The notes below the pieces were generated by a model. The model made no database searches and was not told where the DNA came from. It saw only the letters and a program-made list of their open reading frames with translations. This document shows positions 8,219 to 15,932 of a DNA stretch of 64,000 bases, in pieces. Origin of the DNA: Planobispora longispora (GTDB taxonomy: Bacteria; Actinomycetota; Actinomycetes; Streptosporangiales; Streptosporangiaceae); NCBI RefSeq assembly GCF_016863135.1, contig NZ_BOOH01000039.1, positions 186,001-250,000 of the forward strand. Reading direction: 5' to 3'. Numbering within the stretch: position 1 is the first letter of the stretch; each line of letters starts with the position of its first letter. Made by a program: the position numbers and the translations under genes.

Positions 8219-8674
8219 CTAGATCCGGCTGAGCTTCTCCAGAATCGGAGCCGCCTGCCGGAGCACCGCCCGCTCCTCGGGTGTCAACTCCTTCAGCCGC
8301 TGCGTCAGCCACGCCTCCCTGCGGCGGCGCTCCTCCTTCAGCAGCGCCGATCCCTCGGCGGTCACGCTCACGGTCACCTGCCGCCGGTCGGTCGGGTGCG
8401 GTGTGCGCGACACCAGTCCCCGCTCTTCCAGCGCGGCGATCACGCGCGTCATCGAGGGCGGCTGCACCTTCTCGTGCTCGGCCAATTCGCCGGGGGTTAT
8501 CCCGGAATGCTGTTCCACGGCGACGAGCGTCGCGACCTGGGTGGGGGTCAGCGAGTGGCCCGTGCCCTGCCTGCGCAGGCGTCTGGTCAGACGTGCCAGT
8601 GACACGCGCAGCGCCGACGCCAGACCGGCGTCGCTGCGCAGGTTCGCGACGGGGTCCTTCCTGGGTGAACTCAT
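8219..8674 (-). CDS. MarR-family transcriptional regulator
   Basis: 151 residues. The winged helix is recognisable: LTPTQVATLVAVEQHSGITPG, given here to 20 residues as LTPTQVATLVAVEQHSG, then the recognition region QPPSMTRVIAALEERGLV and the wing RTPHPTDRRQVTVSVT. Dimerisation helices lie at both ends. ATG at 8674 is chosen; a TTG two codons upstream is less likely. A near-perfect palindrome at 8675-8699 abuts the start codon, as expected for an autorepressed marR controlling its own operon with the downstream exporter. Ligand is unknown. Confidence 0.92.
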   Translation of the reverse strand: MSSPRKDPVANLRSDAGLASALRVSLARLTRRLRRQGTGHSLTPTQVATLVAVEQHSGITPGELAEHEKVQPPSMTRVIAALEERGLVSRTPHPTDRRQVTVSVTAEGSALLKEERRRREAWLTQRLKELTPEERAVLRQAAPILEKLSRI

Positions 8675-8699
8675 TTGCAAGACTCATTACTCTTGCTAA
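8675..8699. promoter_or_regulatory. MarR-type operator
   Basis: Half-sites TTGCAAGA (8675-8682) and TCTTGCTAA (8691-8699) flank CTCATTAC. They form an inverted repeat immediately upstream of the marR ATG on the minus strand, next to a TATCGT box. Size and position fit MarR autoregulation; identity of the binder is inferred. Confidence 0.65.
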
Positions 8700-8850
8700 C
8701 GATAGCCAACCGCGTCACATTCCCTCCACCGAGTTTTTATTCCCGCGAGCCGTACAGCGTGCCAGACACACTCCTGATCCCCAACCCGCGGACATCGGCT
8801 CCGGGAGTGAGATCGCCCTCACTCCCGGGCGGCGCCGGGCGCGACCGGTC

Positions 8851-9312
8851 TCAGGGCTGAGGGTAGAGGCCGATCAGCTTGCTGATGAGCCTGCCGAGCG
8901 TGGAGTCGCGCATCGGCTTGTGATGGATCTTGAAGCTCCACCCCTTCTCGGGGTCGCGCTCCAGCTTGAACTCGGTCCTGATCGCGATCATCACCAGCGC
9001 GCCGACCCCGATCAGCGCGGGGTCGAAGCGCTCGGCCCTTTCGGTCGCGGCGATCTCGGCGGCCCGGGCGACCGTGTCGGCGTCGCTCTCGGCCAGATAG
9101 AGCAGCGCGGCCCTGGCCACGTCCCCCGGCGTGGCCTTCTCGTCCGGCACGGCCTCCGCCCGGACGTCCCGCCTGCCCGCCGCCTCCGCGACCCTGGCCT
9201 CGTCGGCCCGGAGCTGCGCGGCGTCCAGCGGCGCCCCCTGCTGCTCCAGGACCAGCCAGAGAGCCGCGACGGCGTCCCCGTCCGACAGCGCCATGACCCG
9301 GTTCCCGACCAT
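8851..9312 (-). CDS. unrecognised protein with a hydrophobic core, in CHAT/AbiE neighbourhood
   Basis: 153 residues from the ATG at 9312, chosen because GGAGGG lies 6 nt upstream; the open frame runs further, to 9399. The N-terminal two thirds is helical and Ala/Glu/Asp-rich. A short hydrophobic stretch, DPALIGVGALVMIAI, starts near residue 98. The end is basic and beta-like (FKLERDPEKGWSFKIHHKPM) with a final helix. No known family was recognised. It lies between the marR operon and the CHAT pseudogene on the same strand. Small constant partners often accompany CHAT effectors, so a partner role is possible, but this is context only. Confidence 0.7.
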   Translation of the reverse strand: MVGNRVMALSDGDAVAALWLVLEQQGAPLDAAQLRADEARVAEAAGRRDVRAEAVPDEKATPGDVARAALLYLAESDADTVARAAEIAATERAERFDPALIGVGALVMIAIRTEFKLERDPEKGWSFKIHHKPMRDSTLGRLISKLIGLYPQP

Positions 9313-9443
9313 GCGTCCCTCCAGATCTCGGGTTCTACGAGGAGAACGGACGGAAGACGGCGAGCGTTTCACCCCGGCCCGCCCACACCCCGTCCCCACC
9401 GCCGTGCGTCTTTTGACGGCGCCGGTACGGCGGGACGTGGTGC

Positions 9444-9480
9444 GGGCGTTTCCGGCGCCGCCGTACGGCGGGCGGCCCGG
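9444..9480. repeat. 37-bp exact direct repeat, copy A
   Basis: Identical over all 37 bases to 11607-11643. It starts GGGCGTTTCCGGCGCC and contains the palindrome CCGCCGTACGGCGG. It lies 27 nt beyond the stop of the CHAT pseudogene, as copy B lies 23 nt beyond the stop of the intact CHAT gene. It is probably part of the ancestral duplicated unit, perhaps a terminator or REP-like element. Confidence 0.85.
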
Positions 9481-9507
9481 TGACCGGCTACGGGTGGAAC
9501 GATCGGA

Positions 9508-9898
9508 TCAGTCCAGGGAGTGGGCAGCGGTCGTGACGGCTTCGACGATCTGGCCGTAGGTGTGCTGAAGGGCGGCGGGGTCGGTGAGGGCGGCCAGCAG
9601 GTCGGCCAGGCGGACTCCGGGGACCTCCTCCACGATTCGGCACATCGCCGCCGCGTCGGCGGGCGCCTGGGCGGGGTCGTTCAGCTCTTGGACATCGGTC
9701 ACGGCCGCCCGCAACTCGATCTGGGCCCCGCGCGGCGTGCACTCGCAGATATCCGCACAGATCGGTGAATGCCTCGTACCGTCAGTCCGCCGCATCCAGC
9801 CGCACGTCATGCCCGGCGACCGTCACCCCGCCGACGTCCAGCTCCCGCCGCCACGCCTCGGGGCTCCGGTAGTCGCACACGCGCAGGACGACGCTCAC
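9508..9898 (-). pseudogene. internally deleted remnant of a CHAT/TPR gene paralogous to 11667-15653
   Basis: Two fragments remain. At 9898-9782 a GTG start with Shine-Dalgarno GAGGTGAT opens a 38-codon frame (LRVCDYRSPEAWRREL, then HDVRLDAAD). It aligns with the intact CHAT N-terminus (LRLEVHDFHGPERWRWTL, then HKVRLAAGD), which has the same GAGGTGAT upstream. At about 9720-9508, in another frame, lies the C-terminal piece DAAAMCRIVEEVPGVRL, identical to the CHAT C-terminus over these residues. The roughly 1200 codons between are gone, including the CHAT, ATPase and TPR parts. A short C-terminal peptide from 9810 could still be translated. Confidence 0.8.
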
Positions 9899-9974
9899 GC
9901 CTATCACCTCAGAAAAAGCGGAGTTCCTCCGAGCCCAGGTCGGTCCACTACGCCGTGCCAGGAGAAATCAGTCC

Positions 9975-10892
9975 TCAGCAGAGCCGTACCGAATCGTCCT
10001 CCCACGCCATGGCGGCGGGTTCCCAGCGTCCCGCCCGCACCCGGCCGTCAAGCACCGGATCCACCAGTGTCTTCGCGATCCGGAGCGCCTCGTCCAGATC
10101 CTTCGGCACGTCCGCGTCGCGGGCGGCGCTCGCGTACCCGGCACGCCAGAGCTTCTCATCCGGAACGTCGAGCGCGACGACCTCGGGCAGCGCGCGGCGC
10201 AGCCGTTCGGAGGCGAATGCCGCACGGAGATCCCGTGCCTGGAGCGGACAGTTCCATGCGACCAGCACGATGTCCACCAGATCACGAAATCGGGTGCTGG
10301 GCCTGTCCTGCCTGCGCTCACTCATCGCCGCGACCTTGTCCGCGACGGTGTCCACCAGGGGATAGAGCAGGTAGTCAGGCTGGACGACCCCGGGGACCGC
10401 CATCGGCACGAGCGGTGCGGCCGTCTCCGGGATTCCGGTGATGACGACGCCGGTCACCAGGTCGACACCGAACCGTTCGAACATCCGCGGTCCCAGCCGT
10501 GCCTCCACCGCCACCCGGACGCCTTCCACCCCTTGGACCAGGCGACGGGGTTGATCGATCACGAAGGTGAAGAAGTCACCGAGATCGGTGGCGGCTTGGT
10601 TGCGCAGAACCTCCAGCCCGGCCTGCGGAGAGTCCGCGCGGGCGACCAGATCGACGTCTGCGGAGTGCCGGGCCGCGCTCAGCCGGGCGAGCATGGCGAC
10701 ACCGCCTTTGAGGATCCAGCCGTCCTCCGGCTCGGAGAACAGGCGGGCGAGCAGCCGGTCGTAGGCGAGCTGCTTGCGGAGCTGGCTCATGGTGTACGGC
10801 GATGCGGTGGCCATCGTCTTGAGCCGGTCGGTGATGGCGGCGCCGAACGCCTGCGCGCTCCGGTAAGGGAACGCCTCCCGTGTCTCCAGCAC
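9975..10892 (-). CDS. AbiEii/AbiGii-type nucleotidyltransferase toxin
   Basis: 305 residues. The nucleotidyltransferase signature is clear: Gly63-Gly64 in WILKGGVAML, followed by Asp79-x-Asp81 (SADVDLV), and the downstream Lys in ADKVAAMSERRQ, as in the AbiEii/MenT toxin family. These enzymes add nucleotides to tRNA or other acceptors, causing reversible growth arrest. It starts 15 bp after the antitoxin stop on the same strand, the usual antitoxin-first order. It sits between the CHAT pseudogene and the intact CHAT gene. Confidence 0.9.
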   Translation of the reverse strand: MLETREAFPYRSAQAFGAAITDRLKTMATASPYTMSQLRKQLAYDRLLARLFSEPEDGWILKGGVAMLARLSAARHSADVDLVARADSPQAGLEVLRNQAATDLGDFFTFVIDQPRRLVQGVEGVRVAVEARLGPRMFERFGVDLVTGVVITGIPETAAPLVPMAVPGVVQPDYLLYPLVDTVADKVAAMSERRQDRPSTRFRDLVDIVLVAWNCPLQARDLRAAFASERLRRALPEVVALDVPDEKLWRAGYASAARDADVPKDLDEALRIAKTLVDPVLDGRVRAGRWEPAAMAWEDDSVRLC

Positions 10893-10907
10893 CCCGGGTC
10901 CTCCTGT

Positions 10908-11534
10908 TCAGCCGCTCAGAAACGTGAGGAACTCCCCTCCGGCGGCGAAGCCGTACGCCTCCGCGTGCTGACCCAGAACGGCGAGCAGTGCCGCCTCATC
11001 CACCAGTTGCCTGGTCAGCGCATCGGCCACCACGCCTGACAGATGCTCTCCATCGAGGCGGATCCGACACAGGTCGGTCACAGTCCGGATCGGAGTCGTG
11101 ACCAGGAGTTCATCGGCCCATTCCATCTCATCCGGGGAGAGTCCCGCCCGGTGAATGAGCACATCCGTTCGACGGCTCCGTACCCGGCGCGAAGGGGGGA
11201 CGGTGAACTCGTGAGTGAGTGGTTCGAGTAGCCCGAGCTGATGGACGAGGGTGGCACTTTGGTGGGAGACGACACCGTGGCCCGCATTCCGTTCGTCCAC
11301 GGAAAGTGCGGGGGCGAGCTTAAGCCAGGCTGCGCGGAGTTCCTCCCAGCGGGGCCGCGGCGATCCGGCGATCCGGTAGACGCCGTAGTCGATCCGTTCC
11401 AGAGCGCCGGCCGTGACCAGACGGCTGAGATCACGGCGGGGCACACCCAGCTGCTCCGCCTGGGCGGTCGTCACCATCCCTCGCTGCGCTTCAGCAAGGG
11501 AAGAAAGGCGTCCAAGGCTGCTTCCCATAGCCAT
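10908..11534 (-). CDS. AbiEi-family antitoxin/autorepressor
   Basis: 208 residues. The N-terminal winged helix AbiEi_4 domain (about 8-60) includes GMVTTAQAEQLGVPRRDLSR and GALERIDYGVYRI. The C-terminal domain (about 85-200) matches the AbiEi antitoxin C-terminal region (VSHQSATLVHQLGL, VTTPIRTVTDLCR). AbiEi proteins neutralise AbiEii and repress their own promoter by binding inverted repeats. A 38-bp inverted repeat overlaps this gene's start codon. ATG 11534 and ATG 11528 are both possible; the first overlaps the operator. Confidence 0.9.
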   Translation of the reverse strand: MAMGSSLGRLSSLAEAQRGMVTTAQAEQLGVPRRDLSRLVTAGALERIDYGVYRIAGSPRPRWEELRAAWLKLAPALSVDERNAGHGVVSHQSATLVHQLGLLEPLTHEFTVPPSRRVRSRRTDVLIHRAGLSPDEMEWADELLVTTPIRTVTDLCRIRLDGEHLSGVVADALTRQLVDEAALLAVLGQHAEAYGFAAGGEFLTFLSG

Positions 11535-11570
11535 GGCACAACTGTCTCATTATTGAGACAGTTGTGCCAT
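11533..11570. promoter_or_regulatory. AbiEi operator: 17-bp perfect inverted repeat
   Basis: Arms ATGGCACAACTGTCTCA (11533-11549) and TGAGACAGTTGTGCCAT (11554-11570) are perfect reverse complements around TTAT. The arm nearest the gene overlaps the antitoxin ATG (11532-11534), and a CAATAAT box lies in the centre on the minus strand. A bound repressor would cover both promoter and start site. Read as RNA, it could also be a hairpin. Confidence 0.8.
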
Positions 11571-11606
11571 CCATGCTCTGTCTTCGTCGACGCCGCCTGA
11601 CTCGCC

Positions 11607-11643
11607 GGGCGTTTCCGGCGCCGCCGTACGGCGGGCGGCCCGG
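11607..11643. repeat. 37-bp exact direct repeat, copy B
   Basis: Identical to 9444-9480. It lies 23 nt beyond the stop of the intact CHAT gene and upstream of the AbiE operator. Together the copies bracket the AbiE pair plus the pseudogene (9481-11606). Confidence 0.85.
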
Positions 11644-11666
11644 CAGGATCCGCGCGCCGAGGGAGG

Positions 11667-14600
11667 TCAGTCCGGGGAGTCGGAGGCGGCGTCGGTGTCG
11701 GCATCGGCGTCGGTGATCCTTCGCAGGAGCCGGTCGTAGTTCCGCCGGAGGGCGTCGGGGGCGGTGAGGGTGGAGAGCACCTCGGACAGGCGGACGCCGG
11801 GGACCTCCTCGACGATCCGGCACATCGCCGCCGCGTCGGCGGGAATCCGGGAGGGATCAGCCAGCCTCCGGACGTCGTCCGCGGCCTCCCACAGCGCGCC
11901 GTCCATTCCTCCGCCGCCGGTCACCGCGCACAGCAGCGCCGCCGCCAGGTGGTGCGCCAGCCCCTCCTCCGCCTGCCCGGCATGCCAGGTCAGGTAGGTG
12001 CCCAGGTTGTGGTGGCTGACCGCCAGCCCGGCCACGTCCCGCGTGGCGTACTTGTAGCGCAGCGCGTCGCGCTCCAGGCCGATCGCCCGCCGCCCGTGCC
12101 CCCGCTTGTCCTCCGCGTCGGCCAGCGCCGCCAGCACCTTGCCCAGCATCATCATGTCCTGATGGCGCTCGAACACCTCCCGGCAGTCCACCAGCAGCCG
12201 CCAGGCCTCCTCGACCCGCTCCAGCCGCAGCAGCGCGGCGTAGTCGGCGAAGCGGGCGGTCGCCACCGCCGTCTCGGTCGCGCCCCGCCCCCGCACCAGG
12301 GCGAGCCGCTCGGCGTTGAACTCCAGCGCCCGCTCCCACTCCTTCAGCTGCACCGTCGCCGATCTACCGACGTCCAGCAGGAGCTCCTGCACCTTCCACC
12401 TCGTCACCCCCTCGTCGGCACCGGCATGCGACGGCAACGACGCCGCCCGCTCCAGTAACCGCGACACCTCGGCCAGCGCCCGCTCGTCCTGACCCATCAC
12501 GAGCAGCACCTGTGCCCGCAGCGCCTCACCCGCCAGCAGGGTCCACGGCCCCAGCCCGGCCCGCCGTGACAGCTCGATCTTCCGCTCGGCCAGCTCGAGC
12601 GCCTCCGCGGACCGGCCCGTCCCCAGATACAACCCCATCAGCTCTCCCATCGCCGCCGACGCGGTCCAGTGGTCAGCCCTGGCGTCCGCCCGTTCGGCCA
12701 GCTCACGGAACTGCGCTTCGGCCGCCTCCGGAGCCACATCCATCAGCGCCCGGGCGAGCACCCCCAGCGCCGCCGGCTCGTCCGGGCCGCCGCGCACCGC
12801 CTCGGCGATCCGCCGCAGGGCCGGCACCACCATCCCCACCACCTCGCGTGAGCCGTCCCGTTTCAGCACCCCCTCCATCAGCCGGCCCGCCTGCCCCCAC
12901 TCGCCCAGCCGCAGCAGGTACGGCACCGCCGCCAGCCCCGCCCGCACCACTCGTGTCCCGTTCTCCTGCCCCCCGCCCTTCGCCAGGGTGAACACCATCC
13001 ACCAGTGCATCGCCAGCGCCGCGTCCACCGACGCCTGGAACGCCTTCCCGGCCATCTCCCGGCCCGCCGCAGCCACCCCCGGGTGCACTCCCAGCCGCCC
13101 TCCGGCATCCGGCGCCGCCACCAGCCCCCGCGCCACCAGCGCCCCGAGCGCGCCCGCCAGGTCCGGCGCCGTCCCCTGCCGGGCCTGCCCCGGCCATCTC
13201 TCCTCCAGCACCGACCAGAGCCGATCCCCCTCCTCCAGGCAGCACAGGAAGTGGAACACGTTCCGCTCCGCCTCCGACAGGCCCTCGGCCACCACCTGCG
13301 TCCACCGCTCCAGCACCCGCAGGTAGTCCTCCCCCCGCGCCTCCGGCGGCTCATCGGCGTCCGTGAAGAAGTCCTCCGGCAGCCCGTCCTCGGTCTCCCG
13401 CCAGGCCTCGCCCCCCGCCTCCAGCAGCCCCCGCAGCCGCCCCGTGTCCGCCGCCTGGCCGTCCGCCAGCTCCAGCAGCTTCGGATGCCCGTGCGCCAGC
13501 TTCACCGCCCGTACGGCCAGCTCGCGGGCCTCGGACGGCTCCACCCCGCGCGTCCGGCCGTCCATCAGCGCCCGCAGCCCCGGCAGCTCCCGGGCCAGCA
13601 GCAGCGCCTCGGCCGCCGGGAGCGCGTCGATCGCGACGTGCGCCACCCGGGCGTCCAGCGCGGCGGGCCGGACCCGGCCCGTCACGACCAGCCGCGAGAA
13701 GCCGTCGTGCCCGGTCAGCGCGTCGACCGCCAGCCCCCAGCGGGAGTCCCGCCACCCGCCGTCCGAGGTCAGCAGCGACTCGGCGTTGTCCAGCACCACC
13801 AGCACCCGCTGCCGCTCGAAGAACTCGGTCAGCAGCGGCATCATCGCCCGGAGCCGGCCGACGTCCTCGGCCAGGTGCGCCAGCTCCAGTCCGGGGATCT
13901 TCCACTCCAGGTCCGTGAGGAACGCGGTGAACGCGCCGGTGATGTCGGCGCCCTCGTCCGGGGCCTTGTGCCAGGCCACGATCCGGAACGACTCGGCGTG
14001 GGTGTAGGCCAGCTCCAGCGCGCACGCGGTCTTGCCCGCGCCCGGCATGCCGTACAGCAGCACCCCCGTGAACCCGCTCCGGGGCGCCAGGGCCGCGCTC
14101 GCGTCCGTCATCACCTTCGTCCGGCCGACGAACCGCTTCCGCTGCGGCTCCAGCCCGGCCAGCTTCAGCGACTCGGGCCGGAAGCGCACCGGCTCGCCTT
14201 CCGGGGCCGTCAGCTTCAGATCCAGCGCGCGGGCGCCGAACAGCGCCGGGGTGGTCACCGACAGGGCCGGGCAGTCCAGGGTGGGCGGGACGGCGACCGC
14301 CGAGCGCAGGGCCATGCCGAGCGCGCGCGGCAGCGGACGCCCCTTCGCGACGAGCAGGCCGTACAGCTCGGCGGCCAGGTCGATGGCGAAGGAGTCGACG
14401 ACCGGGTAACGCATGGCCAGCACCGCGCAGTCGAGACGGTCGGCGAGGTCGGTGGCCAGGGTTCTCAGCGCCGGCTCCGGACTTCCGGATCTGCGAGCTC
14501 CGGGGCCGGCGGATTCAGAGCTCGTGGGCTCCGGACCCGCGGGTCCGAGGCCGGTGGACCCGGAGCTCGCGGATTCAGAACTCACGGATTCGAGACCCGT

Positions 14601-15653
14601 GGATCCGGGGCTCACGGAGGCGGGGCCCGCGGGTTCAGAGCCTGCGGGCTCGGACCATCCGGCGGGCGGGGCGACGCCCAGCGCGCGCAGCTGGTCGGCG
14701 GCCTTCAGCGCGGCCGAGGAGCAGGCCGAGAGCGTGACGAGTTTGAGCCGGTCGGCGGTCAGCTCCAGCAGCCCGGCGAAGTCGTCGGCCGAGACCGGGT
14801 CCGGCGAGCCGTCCGGGCGCTCCAGCAGGAGCTCTCCCGGGCTGCCGTGCCCGGAGACGTGGACGACGTCCCAGCCCTCGCCGTCCTCCAGGATCTCGGT
14901 CAGCCTCTCGCGGGTCACCCCGTACTGCAGCACCCGCATCTCCACGGCCCGGCCGCGCACCGCGCCGACCTCGGAGAAGAGCGTGGCCAGCGCGTGCCGC
15001 TCCCGCCGCAGGTCGAGCACGCCTCCGCCGGTCGGCAGGCTGAACAGGCCCAGCACGCGCAGCCGCTCCCCGACCGGCTCCTTGCCGCCGGAACCGCCCG
15101 GACCGCCGGAACCGCCGAGGACGCCGAAGCCCCCGGGACCACCGAAGCCCCCGAAGCCCCCGGGACCACCGAAGCCCCCGGAGCCGCCGGGACCGCCGGA
15201 ACCGCCGGGACCGCCGGAACCGCCGGAACCGTCAGACGCGCCGTCCTCCCCGCAGATCACCAGCGGGACGTTGTGCAGCGCCAGCGGCGTGCCGTCGATC
15301 CGGGCCAGCTCCAGCGGCCGGAAGGCGAGCATTCTGGCCTCGGGCGGGAGGATCACCCGGACCGCCGAGGGACGGGCCCGCACGAGCGCCGGACCGACCG
15401 GGCCGAAGACCTCGGCGCCGATCCAGTCGCCGATCTCGGCCAGGAGTTCCGCCTCCGCCTCGATCCGCCGGTCGGGGGCGGCGTTCCAGCGCAGGTACCG
15501 GTTCAGGTCGGAGAAGGCTTTGAAGCGCCAGTCGCCCGCGGCGAGCCGTACCTTGTGATCGGCCAGGAACTTCCCCCGCTCCTCGTGGAGCGTCCAGCGC
15601 CACCGCTCCGGGCCGTGGAAGTCGTGAACCTCGAGACGCAGCGCTCCGGGCAT
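11667..15653 (-). CDS. CHAT protease - STAND-type ATPase - TPR protein
   Basis: 1328 residues. An N-terminal domain (1-140) precedes a CHAT caspase-like domain. Its likely catalytic pair is His in VHVSGHG (near 263) and Cys in LSACSSA (near 306). A P-loop NTPase follows: Walker A GMPGAGKT near 533, and a Walker B-like LVVLDNAE near 614. Then come a helical region and TPR-like repeats (about 950-1250). Two low-complexity inserts interrupt the CHAT half: a Gly/Ser/Pro/Phe run (about 137-190) and a Ser/Gly/Pro run (about 330-395). Such proteins are thought to sense a trigger through TPRs, oligomerise through the ATPase and activate the protease. Shine-Dalgarno GAGGTGAT precedes the ATG. Confidence 0.88.
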   Translation of the reverse strand: MPGALRLEVHDFHGPERWRWTLHEERGKFLADHKVRLAAGDWRFKAFSDLNRYLRWNAAPDRRIEAEAELLAEIGDWIGAEVFGPVGPALVRARPSAVRVILPPEARMLAFRPLELARIDGTPLALHNVPLVICGEDGASDGSGGSGGPGGSGGPGGSGGFGGPGGFGGFGGPGGFGVLGGSGGPGGSGGKEPVGERLRVLGLFSLPTGGGVLDLRRERHALATLFSEVGAVRGRAVEMRVLQYGVTRERLTEILEDGEGWDVVHVSGHGSPGELLLERPDGSPDPVSADDFAGLLELTADRLKLVTLSACSSAALKAADQLRALGVAPPAGWSEPAGSEPAGPASVSPGSTGLESVSSESASSGSTGLGPAGPEPTSSESAGPGARRSGSPEPALRTLATDLADRLDCAVLAMRYPVVDSFAIDLAAELYGLLVAKGRPLPRALGMALRSAVAVPPTLDCPALSVTTPALFGARALDLKLTAPEGEPVRFRPESLKLAGLEPQRKRFVGRTKVMTDASAALAPRSGFTGVLLYGMPGAGKTACALELAYTHAESFRIVAWHKAPDEGADITGAFTAFLTDLEWKIPGLELAHLAEDVGRLRAMMPLLTEFFERQRVLVVLDNAESLLTSDGGWRDSRWGLAVDALTGHDGFSRLVVTGRVRPAALDARVAHVAIDALPAAEALLLARELPGLRALMDGRTRGVEPSEARELAVRAVKLAHGHPKLLELADGQAADTGRLRGLLEAGGEAWRETEDGLPEDFFTDADEPPEARGEDYLRVLERWTQVVAEGLSEAERNVFHFLCCLEEGDRLWSVLEERWPGQARQGTAPDLAGALGALVARGLVAAPDAGGRLGVHPGVAAAGREMAGKAFQASVDAALAMHWWMVFTLAKGGGQENGTRVVRAGLAAVPYLLRLGEWGQAGRLMEGVLKRDGSREVVGMVVPALRRIAEAVRGGPDEPAALGVLARALMDVAPEAAEAQFRELAERADARADHWTASAAMGELMGLYLGTGRSAEALELAERKIELSRRAGLGPWTLLAGEALRAQVLLVMGQDERALAEVSRLLERAASLPSHAGADEGVTRWKVQELLLDVGRSATVQLKEWERALEFNAERLALVRGRGATETAVATARFADYAALLRLERVEEAWRLLVDCREVFERHQDMMMLGKVLAALADAEDKRGHGRRAIGLERDALRYKYATRDVAGLAVSHHNLGTYLTWHAGQAEEGLAHHLAAALLCAVTGGGGMDGALWEAADDVRRLADPSRIPADAAAMCRIVEEVPGVRLSEVLSTLTAPDALRRNYDRLLRRITDADADTDAASDSPD
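14475..14665. repeat. low-complexity repeat within the CHAT coding sequence (Ser/Gly/Pro linker)
   Basis: Degenerate repeats of the type GGACCCGCGGGTCCGAG encode a run such as GSTGLES and PAGPEP within the CHAT domain, after the catalytic Cys. In-frame repeat variation could lengthen or shorten the linker. Confidence 0.6.
15089..15243. repeat. 9/18-bp Gly-rich repeat within the CHAT coding sequence
   Basis: Tandem 9-bp units such as CCGCCGGGA, CCGCCGGAA and CCACCGAAG encode GGSGGPGGFGG-type sequence before the protease strands. The period is a multiple of three. It is GC-rich and prone to slippage, so length polymorphism between strains is expected. Confidence 0.75.
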
Positions 15654-15932
15654 GGCATCACCTCGGGGAGAAGGCTTCTTCGTGATGCTAAATCTCCGCC
15701 ACCCGGCATAAGCCGGATATCAGTGATGCACGAGGAAACACCATGCCGAACGGCATCCTGACCCTTTGGCGCCCTTCAGCGCCCTTCGACACCCCTCAGC
15801 GCTTTTCAGCCCCACGGAGACCGTCTCACCACGGTGATCGAAGACCCGTCCCGTGGGCAGCACTCCCCAAGAGCGATCCATCGCATGGAAGGTGGTGGAT
15901 ATGGTGGAGAGAAATCAACCGAAGGGCGCCGT

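Noticed and set aside
9481..11606. insertion sequence carrying AbiE between 37-bp repeats
   Set aside because: There is no transposase or integrase. The 37-bp copies follow CHAT stop codons in both places, so gene duplication explains them better.
13005..15761. 918-codon open frame on the plus strand
   Set aside because: It is antisense to the CHAT gene, whose frame has catalytic and Walker motifs.
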